Shown in pieces: positions 1-10,364 of a stretch of DNA of 64,000 bases (the first letter of the stretch is position 1; each line of letters starts with the position of its first letter). The stretch is from Oxalobacteraceae bacterium. Lineage in GTDB: Bacteria; Pseudomonadota; Gammaproteobacteria; Burkholderiales; Burkholderiaceae_D. The notes beneath the pieces were generated by a model that worked only from the letters and a program-made list of their open reading frames with translations, did no database searches and was not told the origin of the DNA. The position numbers and the translations under genes were made by a program. Location of the stretch: contig JAGKXB010000003.1 of NCBI GenBank assembly GCA_021151485.1, positions 23,949 through 87,948 of the forward strand, written 5' to 3'.

Positions 1-1212
1 AATCAGTTGGCCTGGTATAGCGCTCGGCCTGATTATATTCAACGTACTACTACGCGTGCCTCACGTTACTTGTTCCATGTGGTGCAGGAGCTGGAAAAGC
101 GCAATATGCCTATGGAGTTGGCTTTATTGCCGTTTATTGAATCAGCGTTTAATCCGCAGGCGTTTTCAAGTGCCAAGGCTGCGGGTATGTGGCAATTTAT
201 TCCATCTACCGGGCGTGATTTTAATTTAAAGCAAAACATGTTTAAGGACGAGCGTCGTGGTGTATTGACCTCGACGGATGCCGCTTTAAATTATTTGCAA
301 AAATTGTATGGCATGTTTGGAGATTGGCAATTAGCCTTGGCCGCTTACAACTGGGGTGAGGGCTCGGTACAGCGTGCGATCAAAAAAAACCAAGCTGCGG
401 GTAAGCCAATTGATTTTAATAGTCTGTCACCATTGATGCCTGCAGAAACACGCAATTATGTGCCTAAATTGCAAGCTGTTAAGAACATCATTGCGCATCC
501 AGCAGAATATGGAATTGCGTTGCCAAAAGTAAATAATCAGCCATATTTCACGGCAGTAAACAAAACGCGTGACATTGATGTCAAAGTTGCTGCGCAGTTG
601 GCCGAATTATCGATTGATGAATTTAAGGCGCTTAATCCACAATTTAATCGCCCTGTCATTATCGGCGGCGCTAAAACGCAAATTCTGTTGCCTCCAGAAA
701 ATGCTGATAAATTTAAATTTAATTTGGAGCAGTGGGGACATGCCTTGTCTTCCTGGACGACGCATACCATCACTAATACGCGTGAACGTATCGAAACCCT
801 TGCGGCGAAATTTAGAACTACGCCAGCTGTAATTCGCGAAGTGAATCACATTCCTGCAAAAATGCGTTTGAAAGTCGGTTCCACTATTTTGGTTCCCAAA
901 AACAACACAACAGAAAAAGACATCGCGCCAGAACTTGCGGATAATGCCACGCTCGCTGTCGAGCCAGATTTGCCTCCTAGCAAACGTATTTACGTCAAAG
1001 TAGGAAAACGTGACAGCCTGGCGTCAATCGGACAGCGATATAAAGTTAGTGTTGCGCAAATTCGTTCTTGGAATAGTTTGCGTAGTAATAGCGTCACTAA
1101 AGGGCAACGTTTGCAGTTGCACGTGCCTTATAAGCTGGCCTCTACCAAAAAAGGGCGCAAATTGGTCGCGCATAAAACACATTTAGATAGAATGAAGTTG
1201 GCTCAAAATTAA
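1..1212 (+). CDS. mltD: Membrane-bound lytic murein transglycosylase D, 5'-truncated
   Basis: The reading frame is open from base 1, so the N-terminus with its export signal lies outside the window. About 403 residues are visible. The first 130 form a lysozyme-like SLT domain: the segment LPFIESAFNP carries the probable catalytic Glu, followed by SAKAAGMWQFIPSTGR and a downstream AAYNWGEG motif, as in MltD. Two LysM peptidoglycan-binding modules follow, one near residues 250-300 and one at the C-terminus (starting IYVKVGKRDSLASIG). The family cleaves glycan strands in the periplasm to give 1,6-anhydro-muropeptides. The stop and C-terminal LysM look normal. The assignment is secure for the family and good for MltD itself. 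Confidence 0.9.
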   Translation, partial: NQLAWYSARPDYIQRTTTRASRYLFHVVQELEKRNMPMELALLPFIESAFNPQAFSSAKAAGMWQFIPSTGRDFNLKQNMFKDERRGVLTSTDAALNYLQKLYGMFGDWQLALAAYNWGEGSVQRAIKKNQAAGKPIDFNSLSPLMPAETRNYVPKLQAVKNIIAHPAEYGIALPKVNNQPYFTAVNKTRDIDVKVAAQLAELSIDEFKALNPQFNRPVIIGGAKTQILLPPENADKFKFNLEQWGHALSSWTTHTITNTRERIETLAAKFRTTPAVIREVNHIPAKMRLKVGSTILVPKNNTTEKDIAPELADNATLAVEPDLPPSKRIYVKVGKRDSLASIGQRYKVSVAQIRSWNSLRSNSVTKGQRLQLHVPYKLASTKKGRKLVAHKTHLDRMKLAQN

Positions 1213-1241
1213 GTCTTATAGCTTTGGTGTGAGCGTTATTT

Positions 1242-1634
1242 ATGCTACAGCTATCAACATTTTTGCTAATTAAATTGTTAATTACTTTGAAAAAATCTGT
1301 GAAACGTTCTTTAAATTTCAAAACTTATCTTGTTTTATGTGCGTTCACGGTGGTGTCGAATGTGGCAATGTCTAACGTCGATTTACCTAGGGTAAAAAAT
1401 TGCATGTCTTGTCATACTGTTAATCGTAAATTGATTGGCCCTGCTTTTAAAGATGTTGCGACAAAATATGCTAATCATCCCAATCAAAAAGAAATCGAAG
1501 ATCAGCTTGTTCAAAAGGTCATGAAAGGTGGTAGTGGTGCATGGGGGGTAGTTCCTATGCCAGCAAACACGCAAGTCAATGAAAAAGAAGCACGCTTATT
1601 AGTAAAGTGGATCTTATCCTTAAAAAAATCCTAA
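1242..1634 (+). CDS. Small class I cytochrome c (c551/c552-like)
   Basis: A small periplasmic electron carrier. One haem motif CMSCH is followed by a Pro-rich segment (KLIGPAFKDVATKY) and a C-terminal Met in VVPMPANT that should be the second axial ligand, the pattern of cytochrome c551/c552. The first ATG gives 130 residues, but the N-terminus then has a long stretch before the signal peptide. In-frame TTG at 1287 or GTG at 1299 would start just before the basic/hydrophobic part (KRSLNFKTYLVLCAFTVV), and no clear ribosome binding site decides between them. It stands alone between mltD and the helicase gene. The electron partner cannot be told from context. Confidence 0.8.
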   Translation: MLQLSTFLLIKLLITLKKSVKRSLNFKTYLVLCAFTVVSNVAMSNVDLPRVKNCMSCHTVNRKLIGPAFKDVATKYANHPNQKEIEDQLVQKVMKGGSGAWGVVPMPANTQVNEKEARLLVKWILSLKKS

Positions 1635-1798
1635 GTAGGTTTTTAGTTCAGATTCGTAGTTTAAGTTCGTAGTTCAGGTTTTTAGTTTTTGGTTTTTCTT
1701 ATCTTCTTAACCCCTATTTTTTAACTAGCTTGCAAATCCATTTTGGCTGAGGATGTTTGAAAGCTTGGTGTGATTCGAGCGATTTTGTGAGTCACACC

Positions 1799-3526
1799 AT
1801 GTCTGAAACTTCTCATACTACTCATACTTTATTTTCTGATTTGAATCTCGGTGAGCCACTTGTACGCGCTTTGCGTGAGGTCGGTTATGAGTCGCCGTCC
1901 CCGATTCAAGCTGCAACGATTCCTGTATTGTTGGCTAATCGTGATGTACTTGGCCAGGCGCAAACCGGTACCGGTAAAACAGCGGCATTTGCTCTGCCAA
2001 TTCTTTCTCGTATTGACGTCAAACAAAATATGCCGCAGGCATTGGTATTGGCTCCCACGCGTGAATTGGCGATTCAAGTGGCAGAAGCATTTCAGCGTTA
2101 TGCCGCGCATATTCCTGGTTTTCATGTCATGTCTATTTATGGTGGGCAAAGCTATGGTGTGCAACTAAGCGCTTTGCGTCGTGGTGTGCATGTGGTGGTG
2201 GGTACGCCTGGTCGTGTGATCGATCATCTGGATAAGGGGTCGCTGGACTTGTCGCAACTAAAAATGTTGGTGCTTGATGAGGCTGACGAAATGTTGCGCA
2301 TGGGGTTTATCGATGATGTAGAGCGCATCTTGCAAGAAACACCAGAAACACGCCAAACCGCTTTGTTTTCCGCCACGATGCCTTCTGCTATTAAACGGAT
2401 TGCGCAAACCTATTTGCGGAAACCAGCAGAAATCACGATTGCTTCCAAAACAGGTACTGCTGATAATATCAGACAGCGTTATTGGACGGTCAGTGGTTTG
2501 CACAAATTAGATGCGTTGACTCGCATTTTGGAGGCGGAAACTTTTGATGGCATGATCATTTTTTCACGTACCAAGTTGGGTACAGAAGAGCTGGCAAGCA
2601 AGTTACAAGCGCGCGGTTTTTCTGCTGCTGCGATTAATGGTGATATCCAGCAGCAACAACGAGAGCGTACCATCGCGCAGCTGAAAGATGGTGAGATTGA
2701 TATTTTGGTCGCAACTGATGTCGCAGCGCGTGGCTTGGATGTGGACCGGATTAGTCATGTTATTAATTATGACGTGCCTTACGATCCAGAAAGCTACACC
2801 CATAGAATTGGTCGTACCGGTCGAGCTGGACGTAGTGGAGAGGCAATTTTGTTCATTACTCCACGTGAAAAAAATTTGCTTAAAGTCATTGAGCGCGCGA
2901 CTCGCCAACCGATTGTGCCGTTGGAATTGCCCAGTATTCAAACAGTGAATAATGTGCGTATTGCGAAGTTTAAAGATCAAATTAGTACTACGTTGGCCAC
3001 TGGTGGATTGGATGTGTTTGCATCATTGATAGAAGAGTATGAGCGTGAGCACAACATTCCTGCGATTGAAATCGCTGCTGCGTTGGCAAAAATGGCACGT
3101 GGTGGGACGCCATTATTGTTAGAGAAAAAGCCGCGCGAAGAAAAAAGTAAAGAAGATAAGCAAATTACACAATCCGTGTCTGCTAATCGGCCTTTTGCCC
3201 GCTCCGTTTCTAATAGTGTTAATAATTCCGGAATGCGAACTTATCGAATTGAAGTTGGCCATACACATGGTGTCAAACCTGGGAATATTGTGGGTGCAAT
3301 TGCTAACGAAATTGGATTGAATGCAAAAAATATTGGTCGTATTGGTATTCATGATGATTACAGCCTGTTGGATTTGCCAGCGGACCTGCCAAAATCGCTT
3401 TTGGATCATTTAAAAACCGTGTGGGTGGCAGGGCAGCAATTACGTATCAGTTGCAATGGCGTAGGTGATGAGCGCCAATCAAAATCCAAGCCATATCGCA
3501 AGGGCGGTAAGCGCGGTGAAAAATAA
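1799..3526 (+). CDS. deaD: DEAD-box ATP-dependent RNA helicase (DeaD/CsdA type)
   Basis: 575 residues from the ATG at 1799; a TTG 42 bases upstream extends the frame but adds only non-conserved residues. All DEAD-box motifs are present: the Q motif region, AQTGTGKT (about residues 54-61), DEAD (about 160-163), FSATMP, ATDVAARGLD and HRIGRTGRAGR. The C-terminal part from about residue 475 holds a DbpA-type RNA-binding fold (RIEVGHTHGVKPGNIVGAIANE, then IGRIGIHDDYSLLDLP), which with the length fits DeaD/CsdA rather than RhlE. The family unwinds structured RNA in ribosome assembly and cold adaptation. It is monocistronic and followed by a tRNA promoter. Confidence 0.92.
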   Translation: MSETSHTTHTLFSDLNLGEPLVRALREVGYESPSPIQAATIPVLLANRDVLGQAQTGTGKTAAFALPILSRIDVKQNMPQALVLAPTRELAIQVAEAFQRYAAHIPGFHVMSIYGGQSYGVQLSALRRGVHVVVGTPGRVIDHLDKGSLDLSQLKMLVLDEADEMLRMGFIDDVERILQETPETRQTALFSATMPSAIKRIAQTYLRKPAEITIASKTGTADNIRQRYWTVSGLHKLDALTRILEAETFDGMIIFSRTKLGTEELASKLQARGFSAAAINGDIQQQQRERTIAQLKDGEIDILVATDVAARGLDVDRISHVINYDVPYDPESYTHRIGRTGRAGRSGEAILFITPREKNLLKVIERATRQPIVPLELPSIQTVNNVRIAKFKDQISTTLATGGLDVFASLIEEYEREHNIPAIEIAAALAKMARGGTPLLLEKKPREEKSKEDKQITQSVSANRPFARSVSNSVNNSGMRTYRIEVGHTHGVKPGNIVGAIANEIGLNAKNIGRIGIHDDYSLLDLPADLPKSLLDHLKTVWVAGQQLRISCNGVGDERQSKSKPYRKGGKRGEK

Positions 3527-3559
3527 ATTGGTTTGATCTTAAAAGGATCGAAAAGCTTG

Positions 3560-3589
3560 TTTACAAGAGGTGTGGTTTATTGCTACAAT
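3560..3589 (+). promoter_or_regulatory. Probable sigma-70 promoter of the tRNA-Ala/Glu/Glu cluster
   Basis: TTTACA at 3560-3565 and TACAAT at 3584-3589 are separated by 18 bases, about 16 bases before the first tRNA base. It is the best match in the gap after deaD and is well placed to transcribe the three tRNAs as one unit. Confidence 0.55.
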
Positions 3590-3605
3590 CTTGCCTCTCG
3601 CATAA

Positions 3606-3681
<76 letters not shown>

Positions 3682-3753
3682 GTAAGTTCCATTTTGTATT
3701 AGTGGATTGCGTTGCGAAAAGTTGTATAGCGGCAGGTTTCACTGTAGTTCATG

Positions 3754-3829
3754 GTCCCCATCGTCTAGAGGCCTAGGACATCACCCTTTCACGGTGAGTA
3801 CAGGGGTTCGAATCCCCTTGGGGACGCCA
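3754..3829 (+). tRNA. tRNA-Glu (anticodon TTC), copy 1
   Basis: 76 bases with acceptor GTCCCCA pairing TGGGGAC, anticodon TTC in the loop CTTTCAC, T arm GGGGTTCGAATCCCC, and encoded CCA. The body is identical to the second copy downstream except for one acceptor base pair. Confidence 0.95.
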
Positions 3830-3889
3830 AGAATGGCGTTGTTGTGTTGCTGAATTACTGTTTTCGCTTATATACATAGACCGATTATT

Positions 3890-3965
3890 GTCTCCATCGT
3901 CTAGAGGCCTAGGACATCACCCTTTCACGGTGAGTACAGGGGTTCGAATCCCCTTGGAGACGCCA
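3890..3965 (+). tRNA. tRNA-Glu (anticodon TTC), copy 2
   Basis: 76 bases, the same as the copy 60 bases upstream apart from an exchanged acceptor pair (C-G to T-A at position 4/69), so both copies keep full pairing. CCA is encoded. It is the last gene of the cluster and is followed directly by a terminator. Confidence 0.95.
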
Positions 3966-3967
3966 TA

Positions 3968-3996
3968 TAAAAAACCACGCTAACGCGTGGTTTTTT
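3968..3996 (+). terminator. Rho-independent terminator after the tRNA cluster
   Basis: CCACGC (3975-3980), loop TAAC, GCGTGG (3985-3990), flanked by an A run on the left and six T on the right. The A/T flanks make it usable from both sides, and it sits between the tRNAs and the convergent marC gene. Confidence 0.85.
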
Positions 3997-4023
3997 GCTT
4001 TGATTCTTTGTGTTTTTATATTG

Positions 4024-4683
4024 TTAAGTGCCGGCCATGAAGGTCCGTACGCCTGATCCTATAAATTGTACGCCGATACAAACAAGCAAAAATCCCATCA
4101 AGCGTCCCAATGCATCCATGCCTTCTCTGCCGATCAATCTTGATGCGAATTGAGCGGAGCGCAAAGTGAGCCACATGACGATGCAAGTGAGAAAAATACT
4201 GAGAAGTGCACCGCCATATGCCAGTATTTCTTTTACATTATTATTAATTTCGGCAATTTCAGTTGAAATCCCTATTACCACAGCAATCGAACCAGGGCCG
4301 CTAATACTGGGTAGTGCGAGTGGGAAAAAGGCAATTTCACCTTTGGTGTGATGTGCTGCCGAATGTTCGTTGTTGCTTTGAAAAAGCATGCGGTAACCTA
4401 GTATGGCAACTGTTACGCCACCAGCAATCCGTAGCGCACCGTAGGAAATACCAAATCCCTGCAAAATAAAAACACCGGCGAATAGGCTGACTGTCAGAAT
4501 CGCAAAAGCATAAACACAAGCTTTGCGTGCTTGTTGATTCCGTTTAGATTCCTCCATATTCGTTGTCAAAGACAAAAACAAAGGGATTTTTGACAGCGGA
4601 TTAGTAATGGTCAGTAAACTGACCAGACTGCCTAAAAAGAACGAAACGAAAGTTTTGTGGATTAAGCTTGTCAATAAATCCAT
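4024..4683 (-). CDS. MarC family integral membrane protein
   Basis: 219 residues with about six hydrophobic helices; the family hallmark NPLSKIPLFLSLT appears in the first third, and GPGSIAVVIG and GMDALGRLMGFLLVCIGVQF follow. A TGAGGA Shine-Dalgarno stands upstream of the ATG. MarC/UPF0056 proteins are inner-membrane proteins of unclear transport function; the old link to multiple antibiotic resistance has not held up. It shares the minus strand with ppsR but with a 100-base gap, so it is probably a separate unit. Confidence 0.88.
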   Translation of the reverse strand: MDLLTSLIHKTFVSFFLGSLVSLLTITNPLSKIPLFLSLTTNMEESKRNQQARKACVYAFAILTVSLFAGVFILQGFGISYGALRIAGGVTVAILGYRMLFQSNNEHSAAHHTKGEIAFFPLALPSISGPGSIAVVIGISTEIAEINNNVKEILAYGGALLSIFLTCIVMWLTLRSAQFASRLIGREGMDALGRLMGFLLVCIGVQFIGSGVRTFMAGT

Positions 4684-4784
4684 TTTTTGTTCCTCATTTA
4701 TGTAATGAACTATTTTGTACTGTACTCGTTTTCATGGAAGTATGGATTAGATGAGGTTTTTTCAATTTTTAAGTTTCTAAATTT

Positions 4785-5639
4785 TTAACTTCTTTTTTCA
4801 TTCTTGATTTCTTGCAAAATCGTCGTTGAGATTTCTTCAATTGATTTTGTTGTGGAAGATAACCAGCGTATGCCTTCACGTTTCATCATGCGTTCTGCTT
4901 CATTAATTTCATAACGACAGTTTTCAATCGAGGCGTATTTGCTGCCTGGTAACCGTTCATTGCGAATTTCCGATAGGCGTTCTGCTGCGATGCTGAGGCC
5001 GAAAATTTTATTTTTATACGGTGGTAATGAAGAGGGCAGTTTGCCGCGTTCGAAATCATCAGGAATTAATGGATAGTTAGCTGCTTTGATGCCATATTGC
5101 ATGGCTAAATACAAGCTGGTGGGCGTTTTTCCCGAGCGGGAAACACCGACCAAAATCACATCAGCAGTTGATAAGTTTTTGTGCGATTGGCCGTCATCAT
5201 GCGCCAATGAAAAATTAATCGCTTCAATCCGATTTTTATAAGCTTCGCTATCCACGATGTTGTGCGAGCGTCCTACCGTATGCGTAGATTTGACTTCCAG
5301 TTCTTTTTCCAGTGGATCAACAAAAGTTTGGATCAAGTCCATATACATGCTTTGGGAGCGTCGGACTACGCTGGATAACTCACTTTTGACCAGAGTAGAA
5401 AACACAATCGGCCGTTTACCGCTAATGGTAAATGTATCGTTGATCTTGCGTACTGCATCGTGCGCTTTGGTAATGGTGTCGATAAAAGGCAGGCGGACTT
5501 TTTGGAAACTCAAGTCGAATTGGCTTAACACGGCATTGCCAAAAGTTTCAGCCGTAATTCCTGTTCCATCCGATACAAAAAAAACGGTAGGAGCGGCAGT
5601 AGCGATGGAGGAGAAATGCTCGGGGTTGTGATTTTGCAT
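4785..5639 (-). CDS. ppsR: PEP synthase regulatory kinase/phosphorylase (PpsR, DUF299)
   Basis: 284 residues of the bifunctional regulator that inactivates PEP synthase by ADP-dependent phosphorylation of a Thr and restores it by Pi-dependent dephosphorylation. The start VFFVSDGTGITAETFGNAVLSQF and the P-loop-like GVSRSGKTPTSLYLA (about residue 165) are typical of the family. The gene is divergent from ppsA, its target, which is the usual arrangement; the gap between the two starts is about 138 bases and probably holds both promoters. Length is normal. Confidence 0.95.
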   Translation of the reverse strand: MQNHNPEHFSSIATAAPTVFFVSDGTGITAETFGNAVLSQFDLSFQKVRLPFIDTITKAHDAVRKINDTFTISGKRPIVFSTLVKSELSSVVRRSQSMYMDLIQTFVDPLEKELEVKSTHTVGRSHNIVDSEAYKNRIEAINFSLAHDDGQSHKNLSTADVILVGVSRSGKTPTSLYLAMQYGIKAANYPLIPDDFERGKLPSSLPPYKNKIFGLSIAAERLSEIRNERLPGSKYASIENCRYEINEAERMMKREGIRWLSSTTKSIEEISTTILQEIKNEKRS

Positions 5640-5777
5640 GATGGTGTCGATAGAGTGACTGGTATAAAATGGCGCTCGATAAAAGATATTGTCTGCACTG
5701 AATTAAAAATAACAAAAAAACAATAAAGTGTGGCGTGAAAACTACCAAGATTTCTCATTATAAAACTAGAGGTTATT

Positions 5778-8225
5778 ATGTCCAACGCAGTATCAGGAAG
5801 TCGGGCTCAGCAAGGTGTTGAGACAAATAAAGCGCGCTATGTCGCTTTATTTGAAGATTTACGTATGACGGATGTGGAATCAGTCGGTGGTAAAAATGCG
5901 TCGCTGGGTGAAATGATTAGCCAGTTAGCGAGTGCTGGAGTGCGGGTTCCAGGTGGTTTTGCTACCACAGCACAAGCTTTCCGTGACTTTTTGGCGTATA
6001 GCGCACAGGGAGGTGCCAGTCTTGCTGAGCGCATTGCTCAACGTCTCGAAGCATTGGATATCGACGATGTGCGTGCTTTGGCACAAGCCGGTGCTGAAAT
6101 TCGTCAGTGGATTATTGATACACCTTTTCAACCACGTTTGACCAAAGAAATTACCGAGTTTTATCAAGCTTTAGTCGCGGATTCGGTGGGGGAGATTTCG
6201 TTTGCTGTGCGTTCTTCGGCAACGGCAGAAGATTTGCCGGATGCTTCTTTTGCTGGTCAGCAAGAAACGTTTTTGAATGTTGTTGGAATTGAAAACGTAT
6301 TGGAAGCGATGAAGCATGTTTTTGCTTCGCTGTATAACGATAGAGCGATTTCCTATCGTGTTCACAAAGGTTTTACTCACGCCGAGGTGGCCCTGTCAGC
6401 AGGCGTGCAACGTATGGTGCGCTCTGATGTGGGCGCTGCGGGTGTGATGTTTACGCTGGATACTGAGTCTGGCTTTAAAGACGTTGTCTTTATCACTTCC
6501 AGCTATGGTTTGGGCGAAACAGTGGTGCAGGGAGCCGTCAATCCAGATGAGTTTTATGTCCATAAACCCATGTTGGAATTGGGTAAGTTGCCCATTATTC
6601 GTCGCAATATTGGATCGAAATTGATCAAAATGGAATTCACCAACGATGCCAAAGCAGGCCGTTCTGTGCAGACTGTGGATGTGCCAGCGGCGTTGCGTAA
6701 TCGTTATTCCTTGGCGGATGAAGAGATCGTTGAGTTAGCCAAATATGCTGTCATCATTGAGAAGCATTATGGTCGTGCTATGGACATCGAATGGGGAAAA
6801 GATGGCCATGATGGAAAGTTATACATTCTGCAGGCGCGTCCAGAAACGGTGAAATCACAACAAAAATCTGGTGACGTACAGCAACGTTTCAAACTGAAGG
6901 GCAGTAGTACCGTATTGGCGACAGGCCGTGCGATTGGTCAAAAAATTGGCGCTGGGCCGGTGCGCGTGATTCACGATCCCGCTGATATGGAACGTGTACA
7001 ACCTGGCGATGTCTTGGTGGCAGATATGACGGACCCAAATTGGGAGCCAGTCATGAAACGTGCCGCAGCGATTGTGACCAATCGTGGTGGACGTACTTGC
7101 CATGCGGCGATTATTGCGCGTGAGTTGGGCGTGCCAGCCGTTGTCGGTTGCAACGATGCGACAACGACGCTGAAGGATGGAACATTCGTCACCGTATCTT
7201 GCGCTGAAGGCGATGAAGGCAAGGTTTACGACGGTTTACTCGATACGGAAGTGAGTGAAGTGGTCCGTACTGAACTACCTGATTTGCCATTGAAAATTAT
7301 GATGAATGTGGGTAATCCGCAGCTGGCGTTTGATTTTCAATCGATACCGAATGCAGGCGTGGGTTTGGCTAGGTTGGAATTCATCATCAACAACAATATT
7401 GGCGTTCACCCAAAAGCGATATTGGAATATCCAAATATCGATCCTGATCTGAAAAAAGCAGTGGAATCCGTGGCGCGCGGCCATGCTTCTCCCAAGGCGT
7501 TTTACATTGATAAATTGGCTGAAGGCATTGCCACGATTGCTGCGGCATTCTGGCCCAAGCCAGTGATTGTGCGTTTGTCGGATTTCAAGTCAAACGAGTA
7601 TAAAAAATTGATAGGTGGTTCACGTTACGAACCGGATGAAGAAAATCCTATGTTGGGTTTCCGTGGTGCTGCGCGTTATTTGGCCGAGGATTTTGCAGAG
7701 TCATTTGAAATGGAATGTTTGGCCATGCAGCGTGTGCGCAACGATATGGGTTTGACCAATGTGGAAATCATGGTGCCTTTCGTTCGTACCCTGAATCAAG
7801 CAGAAAAGGTCATTGCTTTGTTAGCGAAAAATAAGTTGGTGCGTGGCGAGAACGGTTTGCGCTTAATCATGATGTGTGAGGTGCCTTCCAATGCATTGTT
7901 GGCTGAACAATTTTTGGAATATTTTGATGGTTTCTCCATTGGTTCAAACGATTTGACGCAGTTGACATTGGGTTTGGATCGTGATTCCGGCATGCCTTTG
8001 TTGGCGGCCGATTTTGATGAGCGCGATCCTGCGGTGCAGGTGTTGTTGTCCCGAGCGATTGCTGCTTGCCGTGCGCAAGGAAAATATATTGGTATCTGTG
8101 GGCAAGGACCTTCCGATCATCCGGATTTTGCGCAATGGCTGATGCAAGAAGGCATCGCATCGATTTCATTAAATCCTGATTCGATCATGGATACCTGGGA
8201 AAATTTGGCAAAGGCGAAAGGGTAA
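5778..8225 (+). CDS. ppsA: Phosphoenolpyruvate synthase
   Basis: 815 residues. It converts pyruvate, ATP and water to PEP, AMP and phosphate in gluconeogenesis. In order: the ATP-grasp nucleotide domain ([11 protein letters not shown], then [24 protein letters not shown]), the swivelling phosphohistidine domain with [21 protein letters not shown], and the TIM-barrel PEP domain ending in [15 protein letters not shown] with its catalytic Cys. Thr in the TCH motif next to the active His is the residue acted on by PpsR in the family. AGAGG stands before the ATG. Confidence 0.97.
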   Translation: MSNAVSGSRAQQGVETNKARYVALFEDLRMTDVESVGGKNASLGEMISQLASAGVRVPGGFATTAQAFRDFLAYSAQGGASLAERIAQRLEALDIDDVRALAQAGAEIRQWIIDTPFQPRLTKEITEFYQALVADSVGEISFAVRSSATAEDLPDASFAGQQETFLNVVGIENVLEAMKHVFASLYNDRAISYRVHKGFTHAEVALSAGVQRMVRSDVGAAGVMFTLDTESGFKDVVFITSSYGLGETVVQGAVNPDEFYVHKPMLELGKLPIIRRNIGSKLIKMEFTNDAKAGRSVQTVDVPAALRNRYSLADEEIVELAKYAVIIEKHYGRAMDIEWGKDGHDGKLYILQARPETVKSQQKSGDVQQRFKLKGSSTVLATGRAIGQKIGAGPVRVIHDPADMERVQPGDVLVADMTDPNWEPVMKRAAAIVTNRGGRTCHAAIIARELGVPAVVGCNDATTTLKDGTFVTVSCAEGDEGKVYDGLLDTEVSEVVRTELPDLPLKIMMNVGNPQLAFDFQSIPNAGVGLARLEFIINNNIGVHPKAILEYPNIDPDLKKAVESVARGHASPKAFYIDKLAEGIATIAAAFWPKPVIVRLSDFKSNEYKKLIGGSRYEPDEENPMLGFRGAARYLAEDFAESFEMECLAMQRVRNDMGLTNVEIMVPFVRTLNQAEKVIALLAKNKLVRGENGLRLIMMCEVPSNALLAEQFLEYFDGFSIGSNDLTQLTLGLDRDSGMPLLAADFDERDPAVQVLLSRAIAACRAQGKYIGICGQGPSDHPDFAQWLMQEGIASISLNPDSIMDTWENLAKAKG

Positions 8226-8236
8226 AAGGTAACGAC

Positions 8237-9715
8237 ATGCAATATATTTCTACCCGATCTAGTTCGGTTAATGCAGATACATCTGCAGCGCAGTCTTTTT
8301 CTGACATTTTGTTAGGGGGCTTGGCCCCTGATGGTGGTTTGTATTTGCCAGTCACGTATCCGCAAGTCAGTGGTGTCGAATTGGATGCATGGCGCACATT
8401 GTCGTATGCCGATTTGGCGTACAACATCTTAAAAAAATTCGCTACGGATATCCCAGACGATGATTTGCATGCATTAGCGCACAAAACCTATTGTCAGGAC
8501 GTGTATTGCAACAGCCGTTCCGATGAGGATGCTGGGCAAATTACGCCATTGCGTGTGATACAAAAAAAAGGTGACACGACCTTGATATTACAAGCCTTAT
8601 CCAATGGGCCGACTTTGGCGTTCAAGGATATGGCGATGCAATTGTTGGGTAATTTGTTTGAATACACATTGGCTAAACAAAACGCTGAATTGAATATTTT
8701 TGGCGCGACTTCGGGTGATACAGGCAGTGCGGCGGAATATGCGATGCGCGGCAAAAAAGGCATTCGTGTTTTTATGCTGTCACCGCATAAAAAAATGAGC
8801 CCATTTCAAACTGCGCAAATGTTCAGTTTGCAAGACCCGAATATTTTCAATATCGCCGTGAAAGGCGTGTTTGATGATTGCCAAGATATGGTTAAAGCAG
8901 TATCGAATGATTTGACATACAAAGTGCGTCAAAAAATCGGCACGGTGAATTCAATCAATTGGGCGCGTGTTGTGGCGCAGGTGGTGTATTACTTCCGTGG
9001 CTATTTAAGCGCAACGACCAATAATCAACAGAAGGTGTCGTTTACCGTTCCATCTGGTAACTTCGGCAATATTTGCGCCGGACATATTGCTCGCATGATG
9101 GGTCTGCCCATCGATCAATTGGTGGTTGCTACCAATGAAAATGATGTGCTGGATGAGTTTTTTCGCACCGGTGTGTATCGTGTGCGGAAATCATTCGAAA
9201 CGCACCATACCAGTAGTCCATCCATGGATATTTCTAAGGCATCTAATTTTGAGCGCTTTGTATACGATTTGTTGGGACGTGATGGTGATCGAGTGCGTGC
9301 TCTATTTCAAAAAATCGACACCCATGGTGGTTTTGATTTGTCTGGTAACCTGGGTAGCGATGGTGATGAGTTCTCTAAGCTGGCGCAATATGGTTTTGTT
9401 TCTGGAAAATCAACCCATCAAGATCGCTTAAAAACGATACGTAATGTACAAACTATGTCTGGCGTGACGATTGATACACATACGGCTGATGGTGTCAAAG
9501 TGGCTTTGGAACACATCAAACCCGGCGTGCCGATGATTGTTTTAGAAACAGCGCTGGCAGCGAAGTTTAATGAAACCATCAAAGAAGCATTAGGACACGA
9601 TGCCGAACGCCCAGCAGGTTTTGAAAACATTGAGGCATTGCCGCAGCGCTTTGAAGTGATGTCAACGGACGTCGATCAGATGAAGGCTTACATCGCTAAG
9701 CACACTGGTTTATAA
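8237..9715 (+). CDS. thrC: Threonine synthase
   Basis: 492 residues; PLP enzyme making threonine from O-phosphohomoserine. The PLP Lys is in [20 protein letters not shown], and [20 protein letters not shown] is the phosphate-binding segment. Length and the N-terminal STR...[19 protein letters not shown] fit the long proteobacterial form. It begins 11 bases after ppsA, so the two may be cotranscribed. No hom gene is next to it in this window. Confidence 0.96.
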   Translation: MQYISTRSSSVNADTSAAQSFSDILLGGLAPDGGLYLPVTYPQVSGVELDAWRTLSYADLAYNILKKFATDIPDDDLHALAHKTYCQDVYCNSRSDEDAGQITPLRVIQKKGDTTLILQALSNGPTLAFKDMAMQLLGNLFEYTLAKQNAELNIFGATSGDTGSAAEYAMRGKKGIRVFMLSPHKKMSPFQTAQMFSLQDPNIFNIAVKGVFDDCQDMVKAVSNDLTYKVRQKIGTVNSINWARVVAQVVYYFRGYLSATTNNQQKVSFTVPSGNFGNICAGHIARMMGLPIDQLVVATNENDVLDEFFRTGVYRVRKSFETHHTSSPSMDISKASNFERFVYDLLGRDGDRVRALFQKIDTHGGFDLSGNLGSDGDEFSKLAQYGFVSGKSTHQDRLKTIRNVQTMSGVTIDTHTADGVKVALEHIKPGVPMIVLETALAAKFNETIKEALGHDAERPAGFENIEALPQRFEVMSTDVDQMKAYIAKHTGL

Positions 9716-9744
9716 AAGTTTGTAAAAATAAGGCGAACTCAATC

Positions 9745-10236
9745 ATGACATTCCCATTTCGCATCGGCCAGGGCTACGACTGTCACAAATTGGTAGCTGG
9801 ACGTCCGTTGATTATTGGGGGTGTCACGATTCCCCATCATCTAGGTTTGCTCGGACATTCAGATGCAGACGTGCTGTTGCATGCAGTGATTGATGCAATC
9901 ATAGGCGCTGCTGGGTTGGGGGATATTGGACGCCATTTTCCGGATACGAATCCACAATTCGCCGGCGCTGATTCACGTGTGTTGTTGCGTGCTGCCGCTA
10001 AACTTGTGGCGGTGCATGGTTATGCGATTGCTAATATTGATGCCACCGTCATTGCGCAAGCACCTAAAATGGCGCCGCATATTCCTCACATGATTGCAGT
10101 GATTGCGCAAGACCTGGGAATCTCATCCGGACAAGTGAATATCAAAGCAAAAACGAACGAAAAATTAGGTTTTTTGGGGCGAGAAGAGGGCATAGCAGTA
10201 GAAGCCATCGCACTGATTTCCAGTATTTCGCATTAA
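9745..10236 (+). CDS. ispF: 2-C-methyl-D-erythritol 2,4-cyclodiphosphate synthase
   Basis: 163 residues; forms MEcPP from CDP-ME2P in the MEP isoprenoid pathway. The metal-binding start [19 protein letters not shown] (Asp and His), the [32 protein letters not shown] block and the end [25 protein letters not shown] are all classic. The family is a trimer. IspD is not adjacent, so the usual ispD-ispF pair is split or ispD lies elsewhere. Confidence 0.97.
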   Translation: MTFPFRIGQGYDCHKLVAGRPLIIGGVTIPHHLGLLGHSDADVLLHAVIDAIIGAAGLGDIGRHFPDTNPQFAGADSRVLLRAAAKLVAVHGYAIANIDATVIAQAPKMAPHIPHMIAVIAQDLGISSGQVNIKAKTNEKLGFLGREEGIAVEAIALISSISH

Positions 10237-10364
10237 TTGATTAAATCAAATGATGAAATAACATGCGTATCACGTGTATCATCCCCTTTGTTTTGTGTTT
10301 TTTGCATATTTTTATACCTATCCATTTTGATATTTAATCTATTTGTAGCTGAGGCATAAGCGGT

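Noticed and set aside
1635..1798. Repeated TTCGTAGTT and GGTTTTTAG words after the first cytochrome gene
   Set aside because: Short, imperfect and AT-rich; no clear unit or structure.
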